The notes under the pieces are model-generated. The model had not been told where the DNA came from. It searched no databases and saw only the letters and a list, made by a program, of their open reading frames with translations. 41,343 nt of DNA from an uncultured Acidobacteriota bacterium (GTDB lineage: Bacteria; Acidobacteriota; Thermoanaerobaculia; Multivoradales; SZUA-115), in the NCBI GenBank assembly GCA_937867335.1, contig CALMKX010000220.1, positions 1-41,343 on the forward strand. Direction: 5' to 3'. Made by a program: the position numbers and the translations under genes. Below are positions 35,775-41,343 of this stretch, piece after piece. Each line of letters starts with the position of its first letter. The first letter of the stretch is position 1.

Positions 35775-36195
35775 AGCTGCCACGGCGAGAGTGGGTACTC
35801 CACCCCGATCTCGCCGGCAAGGCGCCCCTGCCATCGAGGAAGAACCGCAAGGCAGCTTCGATCCGCTCTCGGTCCGTGGTCACGTTCTCGACTCTTTGGT
35901 ATAATGCTATGCCAGGAATCCGGCAGGATCGCTTCTCTCGCGCAACTCCCTCGCGTGATCCGGGAATCGCAACCACGAGTAGCCACTGCTAGGTCATCAG
36001 GGTGGATTGCTGGGGGGCGGAGATTCTGTCGGATTCCTCTTTGACCGAGCCGGCGCCCGCGATTCGCGAACGAAGAGCAGATTCCCGGTTGGATCGCAGG
36101 CTCCCGTTGTGCACATCGCCTCCCGGCGCTGGGCGAGCTTTCTCGCCTGACGAACCAGCGCTTCGGGCCCAGCCAGGAAACCCTGCCTGAGGGAC
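35775..36195. other. 421-base gap with no convincing gene
   Basis: Apart from a promoter-like element at 35897-35905 I see no supported protein or RNA gene here. On the minus strand a short reading from a GTG near 35885 (TTDRERIEAALRFFLDG) could join, after a one-base frameshift, to AGEIGVEYPLSPWQL ending at 35771; this may be a decayed small gene or chance. The base composition is slightly less GC-rich than the neighbours. Confidence 0.5.
35897..35905 (+). promoter_or_regulatory. Extended -10 promoter element in the gap after the lpxA unit
   Basis: TGGTATAAT is a perfect TATAAT with the TGn extension, the best -10 in the window. It points into 290 bases of sequence without a plus-strand gene. 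A small RNA is possible; only weak inverted repeats (GGATC near 35936, GATCC near 35958) follow. Confidence 0.4.
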
Positions 36196-38616
36196 CTATT
36201 CGTGGTTGAGGGCGTCCAGCGGGTCCAGGCGCACGGCCCTGCGCGCGGGTAGATAGCTTGCCGCCAGGGCCACCGCGAAGAGCACCACCACCGCTCCTGC
36301 GTAACTCGGCAGATCTCCGGTCGAAACTCCGAACAGCAGCCCCGAGACCGAGCGCGCCGCCAAGAGCGAGGTCGCGAGACCGAGCACGGTGCCCAGGAGC
36401 GCGAGGCCGGCCCCCTGTCGGACGGTGCGCCGGAGGATGCTCCGCCGCTGGGCTCCCAGGGCGAGGCGGATGCCGATTTCGCGGGTCTCCCGGCTCACCG
36501 TGTACGACAACAGCCCGTAGAGGCCGATCGCGGCGAGCGCGAGGGCGAGCAGAGCGAAAATCGAAAGGGCGACCAGGGCGAAGCGGTTGTCGCCGGTGGC
36601 GTCGGCTACGTAGTCGTCCATCGCTCTCACTTTGGCCATCGGGATCTCGGGGTCGAGTTTGGCCAGGGCCTCGCGCGCCGATTGCGCCAGGGCGAGGGGA
36701 TCGCCTTCGGTGCGGGCCACGAAGTACAGCTCGAAATCGTTCCAGGACCACTTCTTGGCCGGGAGGTAGAGGGTCTCCCGACCGTCGGCCTTGAGGTCCC
36801 CCAGGCGGATGTTCTCAACCACCCCGACCACTTGCATGTCCACCATGGTGCCGTTGGGGGCGGCCTGGAACCTCCGGCCGAGAGCGCTCTGGCCGGGCCA
36901 GTTGGCTTCGGCGAAGCGCTGGTCCACGAGCACGGCGTCGTGGTCGTCCGCCCAGAGCTGGCGGCCCTCCACCAGGCGAGCGCCCACGGTGTCGAGGTAG
37001 GCCGGGGTCACCATCCGGAAGTCGCACAGCTGCTGGGGACCGCTGCCGGCGGGATGGGTGTCGGTCTGGTAGCCGCCGTACCAGTTCTGTCCCTCGAGCG
37101 GCAAGGGCCAAACGCTGCCCACCGACCGCACGCCGGGCAAGGCGCCGAGGGCCGCTGCCAAACGCCGCTGGAACTCCTCGGTGCCGGCTGGAGCGCTGTA
37201 GCGGGTCGCCGGCATGCTGATGGCGAACGTCAGTAGCCTGGCAGGTTCGAAGCCCGGGCGGATCGATAGGAGCTTGGTGAGGCTGCGACCCAGCAGCCCG
37301 GCGCCCAGCAGCAGGAGCACCGAAAGAGCCACCTGGAAGACCACCAGGGCCCGGCTCAAGTTGCGGGCGAACCGGCCCTGGACCGAGCTGGCCTTCTCCT
37401 TGAGCACTTCGCCGAGGTCGGGAGAGAGCGCCCGGGCCACCGGCGCCACTCCGGCGAGCAAAGTGGCGACCAGGGCGGTCGCCAGGGCGAAGCCGAGCAC
37501 CGGCCGATCGATCGCCACGCTCGTGAGCAGGGGCAGGCTGGCCGGCTTCAAGAAGAGCAGGAGGCGCACGCCGCCCCAGGCGAGAGCCAGGCCGAGAAGG
37601 CCGCCCAGGGCCCCGAGCACCAGGCTCTCGGCCGCCATCTGCCGGCCGAGCCGGTAGAGGCTGCCGCCGATCGCGGCTCGCAGGGCGAGCTCCTTGCTGC
37701 GGTGGGTCGCCCGCACCGTGAGCAGGTTGGCGGCGTTGAACGAGGCCACCAGCAGCACCAGCACCACGGCCGCCTGCAGGAACCAGAGCACGCGCTTGGC
37801 CGAGCTCACCACTTCGGCGTGGAGCGGCTCGAGGTCGAGAGCGAAGCCCACTTCGGCGTGGTCCGGAAAGCGCTCGCGCAGGCGGGCGGCCACCGCGGCG
37901 AGGTCGGCCCGGGCTTGCTCGAAGGAGAATCCCGGCTTCAGCCGGGCCAGCACGCGAAGCGTCGAGAGCTCGAGGCTGGGGGAGACCCAACGCGAGGGGC
38001 TGCCCACCTCGTCCGCGGGCTTCAGGGCGTCGAAGGCCGCCGAGATGCCGATGTCCTTGGGCAGCACGAGACGGAACCCGGGCGGCAGCACGCCGATCAC
38101 CGTGAAGGGCTGGCCGTCGAGCGAAACCGAGCGGCCGAGAACCGCTTCCGAGCCACCGAAGTAGCGCTGCCAGAAGGCGTGGCTGAGGATCACCGAATTC
38201 GCCGGCTCGTCCGGCCGGAAGTCCCTCCCCAGGGAGGGAGGGGTTTTGAAGAGGGTGAGGAAGTTGCGACTCACCCAACCCACCTGCACCTGCTCCGGAT
38301 GATCGCCGCCCGTCAGGTTCTGACGGAGCGCGGCCACAGCCGCGATCTGCTCGAAGGAGTGGCTCGACTTCCGGTACTCGAGGACATCCCCTCCGGGATG
38401 GCTCACCTTGGGGAGGTTCTTCTTGGGCCACTGGGCCCAGACCAGACCCAGGCGTTCCGGCTCGGGGTAGGGCAGCGGGCGCAGCAATACGCCGTAGAGG
38501 GTGCTGAAGAGGGCGACGTTGGAGCCGATCCCCAGGGCCAACGTGAGGATGACGGCGAGGGAGAAGGAGCGATCCCGCAGCAGGCTGCGCACGGCGTGTC
38601 GCAGATCCTCGAGCAT
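36196..38616 (-). CDS. ADOP/MacB-type FtsX permease without fused ATPase
   Basis: An 806-residue inner-membrane permease of the ADOP group, widespread in Acidobacteria. It starts with the typical MLEDLRHAVRSLLRDRSFSL, first membrane helix (about 18-40), a MacB-like periplasmic domain, FtsX domain 1 (about 265-390; NLLTVRATHRSKELALRAAI), a membrane helix pair near 420, a second periplasmic domain (including FRMVTPAYLDTVGARLVEGR), and FtsX domain 2 (about 690-800; SRETREIGIRLALGAQRRSI). The ATG at 38616 has GGAGG 7 bases upstream and gives the family N-terminus; the frame is open to 38652. No ATPase gene adjoins it. Function of ADOP proteins is mostly unknown; efflux or envelope-stress mechanotransmission is inferred from MacB. 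Confidence 0.88.
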   Translation of the reverse strand: MLEDLRHAVRSLLRDRSFSLAVILTLALGIGSNVALFSTLYGVLLRPLPYPEPERLGLVWAQWPKKNLPKVSHPGGDVLEYRKSSHSFEQIAAVAALRQNLTGGDHPEQVQVGWVSRNFLTLFKTPPSLGRDFRPDEPANSVILSHAFWQRYFGGSEAVLGRSVSLDGQPFTVIGVLPPGFRLVLPKDIGISAAFDALKPADEVGSPSRWVSPSLELSTLRVLARLKPGFSFEQARADLAAVAARLRERFPDHAEVGFALDLEPLHAEVVSSAKRVLWFLQAAVVLVLLVASFNAANLLTVRATHRSKELALRAAIGGSLYRLGRQMAAESLVLGALGGLLGLALAWGGVRLLLFLKPASLPLLTSVAIDRPVLGFALATALVATLLAGVAPVARALSPDLGEVLKEKASSVQGRFARNLSRALVVFQVALSVLLLLGAGLLGRSLTKLLSIRPGFEPARLLTFAISMPATRYSAPAGTEEFQRRLAAALGALPGVRSVGSVWPLPLEGQNWYGGYQTDTHPAGSGPQQLCDFRMVTPAYLDTVGARLVEGRQLWADDHDAVLVDQRFAEANWPGQSALGRRFQAAPNGTMVDMQVVGVVENIRLGDLKADGRETLYLPAKKWSWNDFELYFVARTEGDPLALAQSAREALAKLDPEIPMAKVRAMDDYVADATGDNRFALVALSIFALLALALAAIGLYGLLSYTVSRETREIGIRLALGAQRRSILRRTVRQGAGLALLGTVLGLATSLLAARSVSGLLFGVSTGDLPSYAGAVVVLFAVALAASYLPARRAVRLDPLDALNHE
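38222..38239. repeat. Perfect palindrome within the ADOP permease gene
   Basis: TCCCTCCC-CA-GGGAGGGA, an 8-base-pair stem with a 2-base loop, followed by GGGGTTTT. It encodes the ordinary family segment PPSLGRDF, so it is probably chance from codon choice rather than an insertion. Confidence 0.3.
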
Positions 38617-38761
38617 CCGGATCCTCCACGGGCGAGTGGGGCGTTGGGACAACGGGAACCCCAGCTTCCGAAGCGCTCTGGAAAGCAGAAATTACCGAAT
38701 TCGGGCTGGTTCTGGCAACCGCCCGGGAGGCTCGCTTGGCCCCTCGGCCGGCAAATCCCTG

Positions 38762-38770
38762 TGCTACTCT
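38762..38770 (+). promoter_or_regulatory. Extended -10 candidate for the MTA phosphorylase-surE-pcm unit
   Basis: TGCTACTCT (TGn plus TACTCT) lies 41 bases before the ATG at 38811, giving a leader of about 34 bases. It shares TGCTA-N3-T with the elements at 17268 and 26683. Confidence 0.4.
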
Positions 38771-38810
38771 GACGGGCCGGTCTGGCGGAGAGGCCGAGCA
38801 AGGAGGCGGG

Positions 38811-39701
38811 ATGTCGGAGATCCAGCTGGGGGTCCTGGGCGGCAGCGGCCTTTACGCCATGGAGGGGCTCGAAGTCCTCGAGGAGCGGCGCCTCGAAACG
38901 CCCTTCGGCGAGCCTTCGGACGCCTATGTCATCGGCCGGCTGGCAGGCCAGAAGGTGGCCTTTCTGCCCCGCCACGGCCGCGGCCACCGGCTGCTGCCCA
39001 CCGAGCTGCCGTTTCGCGCCAACCTCTACGGCTTCAAGCTTCTGGGAGTCGAACGCATCCTCTCGATCTCCGCCGTAGGCTCGATGAAACTCGCCTACAA
39101 GCCCACCGACATCGTGGTGGTGGACCAGTTCTTCGACCGCACCCGCCATCGCGTGGACACTTTCTTCGGCGACGGGCTGGTGGCCCATGTCTCGCTCGCC
39201 GACCCGGTCTGCCCCCATCTGTCGTCCCTGGCCTTCGAGGAGGCCCAGGCCGCGGGTGCCACGGCCCATCGCGGTGGCACCTACCTGTGCATGGAAGGGC
39301 CGCAGTTCTCCACCCGCGCCGAGTCCCGCATCTATCGGCAATGGGGCGTGGACGTGATCGGCATGACCAACCTCCAGGAAGCCCGGCTCGCCCGCGAAGC
39401 CGAGATCTGCTACTCCACGCTGGCGATGGTCACGGACTACGACTGCTGGCACGAGAGCGAGGAAGATGTGACCGTGGAGACCGTGCTGGCGGCCTTGAAG
39501 CAGAACGCCCGCACGGCCCAGGAGGTGATCCGGCGAGTGCTGCTGCGCCTGGCCGCGGCGCCCGAGCGCGGTTGCCCCTGCGGCCATGCCCTGGCCACCG
39601 CCCTGATGACCGACCCCTCGGCCATCCCGGCCGCCACTCTCGAGCGGCTGGGGCCCCTGGTTTCCCGCTACTACCCGCCCCGGAGCACCCCAGCGAAATG
39701 A
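38811..39701 (+). CDS. mtnP: S-methyl-5'-thioadenosine phosphorylase
   Basis: MtnP splits methylthioadenosine, a by-product of polyamine and quorum-signal synthesis, into adenine and methylthioribose-1-phosphate. The 296-residue product has the phosphorylase signatures GVLGGSGLYAMEGLE, LPRHGRGHRLLPTELPFRAN, the phosphate-contacting SAVGSMKLAYKPTDIVVVDQF, GGTYLCMEGPQFSTRAESR, and the substrate-specificity region GMTNLQEARLAREAEICY and AMVTDYDCWHESEE. The DYDCWH motif fits MTA rather than inosine/guanosine phosphorylases. The ATG at 38811 has AGGAGG 4 bases upstream; an upstream in-frame ATG at 38736 lacks support. Its stop overlaps the surE start. Confidence 0.93.
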   Translation: MSEIQLGVLGGSGLYAMEGLEVLEERRLETPFGEPSDAYVIGRLAGQKVAFLPRHGRGHRLLPTELPFRANLYGFKLLGVERILSISAVGSMKLAYKPTDIVVVDQFFDRTRHRVDTFFGDGLVAHVSLADPVCPHLSSLAFEEAQAAGATAHRGGTYLCMEGPQFSTRAESRIYRQWGVDVIGMTNLQEARLAREAEICYSTLAMVTDYDCWHESEEDVTVETVLAALKQNARTAQEVIRRVLLRLAAAPERGCPCGHALATALMTDPSAIPAATLERLGPLVSRYYPPRSTPAK

Positions 39702-40471
39702 CCCGGATTCTGGTCACCAACGACGACGGCGTTTTTTCCCCCGGCATCAAGGCCCTGGCCGAGGAGCTCTCGCGCATCGCCGAGGTGATCGTGGTGGCTC
39801 CGGACCGCGAGCAAAGCGCCGCCGGCCACGCGCTCACCCTCGACCGCCCCCTGCGGCTACGCCGCCTCGATGAAGGCTGGCACGCCGTGGACGGTACGCC
39901 CACCGATTGCGTGGCCCTCGCCGTGCAATCCCTGCTCAAGGACCACCCCCCGGACCTGATCGCCTCGGGCATCAACTTCGGCCTCAACCTGGGTGACGAT
40001 GTCACCTACTCCGGCACCGTCAGCGCCACCTTCGAGGGGGTGCTCCTGGGGGTGCCGTCGATCGCCTTCAGCCAGGAGGTGACCGACGGCTTCTCCTTTC
40101 CGCGCAGCGCCCGCATGGCCCGTGAGCTGGTGGAGAGGTTCCTGGCCCTGCCCCGCGAGCCGTCCCGCCTGTGGAGCGTGAACTTCCCGGCGGCGCGCTT
40201 CGCGGGCGTGCGCTGGACGCGCCTGGGCCGGCGCGAGTACCAGCAGGCGGTGGTGGAGAAGACCGATCCCCGCGGGCGCCAGTACTTCTGGATCGCCGGC
40301 ACGCCGGTGTGGGACCACGCCCAGGGCACCGACAGCGAGGCGGTCTCCAAGGGCTTCGTGTCGGTGACACCGCTCCACCTCGACTTGACCGATTACCCCA
40401 ATCTGCGCGACCTGACCAGCCTCGAAGAGCCCCTCTCGGCCGCGGCCCGCGCCGTGGCGGAGGAGGAATGA
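39698..40471 (+). CDS. surE: 5'/3'-nucleotidase SurE
   Basis: SurE is a metal-dependent nucleotidase important for stationary-phase survival. The 257-residue product shows the metal-binding start ILVTNDDGVFSPGIKALAEE (Asp 8 and 9), APDREQSAAGHALTLDRPL with the conserved Ser, and the central INFGLNLGDDVTYSGTVSAT with Asn and the GTVSA loop, followed by FEGVLLGVPSIAFS. It is the normal length. The ATG overlaps the MTA phosphorylase stop, and its own stop overlaps the pcm ATG, so the three are translationally coupled. surE-pcm is a conserved pair also found in E. coli. Confidence 0.97.
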   Translation: MTRILVTNDDGVFSPGIKALAEELSRIAEVIVVAPDREQSAAGHALTLDRPLRLRRLDEGWHAVDGTPTDCVALAVQSLLKDHPPDLIASGINFGLNLGDDVTYSGTVSATFEGVLLGVPSIAFSQEVTDGFSFPRSARMARELVERFLALPREPSRLWSVNFPAARFAGVRWTRLGRREYQQAVVEKTDPRGRQYFWIAGTPVWDHAQGTDSEAVSKGFVSVTPLHLDLTDYPNLRDLTSLEEPLSAAARAVAEEE

Positions 40472-41115
40472 AGGACTACACGCTGCGCCGCGAGGCGATG
40501 GTACGGGACCAGATCGCCGCCCGCGGGATCCGGGATCCCCGCCTGCTCGAGGCCATGCGGCAGATCCCCCGGCATGAGTTCGTGCCGGAGCATCTGGCGA
40601 TCCAGTCCTACGGCGACCATGCCTTGCCGATCGGCGGCGGCCAGACCATCTCCCAGCCCTATGTCGTGGCGAGGATGACCGAGCTGTTGGCCCTCGAGCC
40701 CGGGCACAAGGTGCTCGAGATCGGCACCGGCTCGGGTTATCAGACGGCGATCCTGGCCCTCCTGGCCCGCTGGGTGTTCAGCCTGGAGCGGGTGCCCGAG
40801 CTGGCCAAGACCGCCATCGAGCGGATGCGCAAGCTGGGCCTGCAGAACGTCAAGATCCAGGTCTTCGACGGCACCGTGGGCTGGAGCGACATGGCGCCCT
40901 TCGACCGCATCCTGGTCACCGCCGGCGCTCCGCGGGCGCCCCAGCCCCTGCTCGATCAGCTGAGCGTGGGTGGGCGGATGGTGATCCCGGAGGGCGATCG
41001 TGGCAGCCAGCGGCTGGTCACCTACGACAAGACCGAGGAAGGCCTGGTGCGCCAGGAAGGCGAGCCGGTTGCCTTCGTTCCCCTTCTGGGCCGCCACGGC
41101 TGGGAGGAGCGCTGA
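40468..41115 (+). CDS. pcm: Protein-L-isoaspartate O-methyltransferase
   Basis: Pcm methylates abnormal L-isoaspartyl residues in aged proteins with S-adenosylmethionine, starting their repair. The 215-residue enzyme has the family N-terminus [20 protein letters not shown], the [18 protein letters not shown] substrate-site motif, SAM-binding [15 protein letters not shown] (about 81-95), and the [20 protein letters not shown] region followed by [16 protein letters not shown] lies immediately before the ATG, which overlaps the surE TGA. The acylphosphatase gene begins 2 bases after its stop. Together with SurE and MtnP it looks like a small damage-repair and methylation-product salvage unit. 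Confidence 0.96.
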   Translation: MKDYTLRREAMVRDQIAARGIRDPRLLEAMRQIPRHEFVPEHLAIQSYGDHALPIGGGQTISQPYVVARMTELLALEPGHKVLEIGTGSGYQTAILALLARWVFSLERVPELAKTAIERMRKLGLQNVKIQVFDGTVGWSDMAPFDRILVTAGAPRAPQPLLDQLSVGGRMVIPEGDRGSQRLVTYDKTEEGLVRQEGEPVAFVPLLGRHGWEER

Positions 41116-41116
41116 G

Positions 41117-41343
41117 TTGGCGCCCCCCGGGCATCGCTCGGGCTTCCTGGCGAGGGTGACGGGCCGGGTTCAGGGCGTGGGCTTCCGGGCCTTCGTGCGG
41201 CGAGAGGGGCGGCGGCTGGGGCTCTCCGGCGAGGTGCGGAACCTCGAGGACGGCAGCGTGGAGGTGCGGGCGGCGGGCAGTCCCGAGGAGCTCGAAGCGC
41301 TGCTCGTCCGCCTCGGGCAGGGCCCGCCCGGGGCGCGGGTGGC
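41117..41343 (+). CDS. acyP: Acylphosphatase, 3' end cut by the window
   Basis: A TTG at 41117, directly after the pcm stop, begins a frame that stays open to the window end. The product has the acylphosphatase core: [19 protein letters not shown], with the phosphate-binding loop and catalytic Arg, then [16 protein letters not shown] with the catalytic Asn, and the [14 protein letters not shown] helix. Acylphosphatases hydrolyse carboxyl-phosphate bonds such as in carbamoyl phosphate; the 75 residues visible are most of the usual 90-100. It could instead be the acylphosphatase-like start of a HypF-type protein, but the lack of hyp neighbours and the operon position favour a stand-alone enzyme. 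Confidence 0.85.
   Translation, partial: MAPPGHRSGFLARVTGRVQGVGFRAFVRREGRRLGLSGEVRNLEDGSVEVRAAGSPEELEALLVRLGQGPPGARV

Noticed and set aside
35771-35885. Possible small minus-strand gene next to the Gfo/Idh stop
   Set aside because: It needs a one-base frameshift, is under 40 codons and matches no family I know, so it is mentioned only in the gap entry.
38222-38239. Perfect palindrome in the ADOP gene as a mobile repeat
   Set aside because: The encoded peptide PPSLGRDF matches the usual family sequence at that position, so codon choice is a sufficient explanation.

Overview
The window reads as high-GC chromosomal DNA from a diderm bacterium. The lipid A genes (lpxD, fabZ, lpxA), a BamA barrel, an OmpH/Skp chaperone and a Lol-type lipoprotein exporter show that it has an outer membrane. 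An 800-residue 'ADOP'-type permease, a large secreted M28 peptidase, a secreted beta-propeller protein and the order lysS-lol-clpC-bamA-skp-lpxD-fabZ-lpxA suggest Acidobacteriota, perhaps Thermoanaerobaculia. That placement is inference; no rRNA or marker search was possible. Many gene pairs overlap by 4 bases (ATGA, GTGA or TTGA).

Layout. 1-2.6 kb: a piece carrying coenzyme F420 genes. cofD looks complete, but the ORFs on either side are composites: an Fpg (MutM) C-terminal zinc finger on an unrelated N-terminus, an AlkA-like N-terminus running into the C-terminal part of CofE, and a CofC N-terminus running into an unrelated tail. This block looks foreign to the rest and may be an assembly chimera or a rearranged scar. 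2.8-6.6 kb: secreted propeller protein, coaD and an adenosine-deaminase-family gene in one overlapping unit. 6.6-12 kb: M28 peptidase, DUF2071 protein, orphan PilB/GspE ATPase, EamA transporter. 12.0-13.5 kb: a three-gene cassette ending in a PIN toxin. 13.5-17.2 kb, minus strand: glycosyltransferase and thioesterase, then a RES/Xre-type toxin-antitoxin pair running into aroC. 17.3-20.8 kb: gamma-carbonic anhydrase, aspS, aroB. 20.9-22.7 kb: membrane HD-GYP protein. 22.8-23.2 kb: small beta-gamma-crystallin-like protein.

23.3-35.8 kb is an envelope-biogenesis supercluster: lysS, lol permease and ATPase, clpC, bamA, skp, lpxD, fabZ, lpxA and a Gfo/Idh/MocA oxidoreductase. BamA and Skp place and escort outer-membrane proteins, Lol exports lipoproteins, and LpxA, LpxD and FabZ supply lipid A and acyl chains. 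35.8-36.2 kb is a 421-base non-coding gap with a good promoter-like element. 36.2-38.6 kb: ADOP permease. 38.8-41.3 kb: a tightly overlapping salvage and repair unit (MTA phosphorylase, surE, pcm, acylphosphatase cut by the window end).

No rRNA, tRNA, CRISPR array, transposase or phage gene was recognised. The items most worth a second look are the chain of composite ORFs in the first 2.8 kb, the PIN cassette with an unrecognised first gene, the RES/Xre pair fused transcriptionally to aroC with an operator-like palindrome against the start codon, and the crystallin-like protein. I see no clear sign of a wholly new multi-gene system beyond these.
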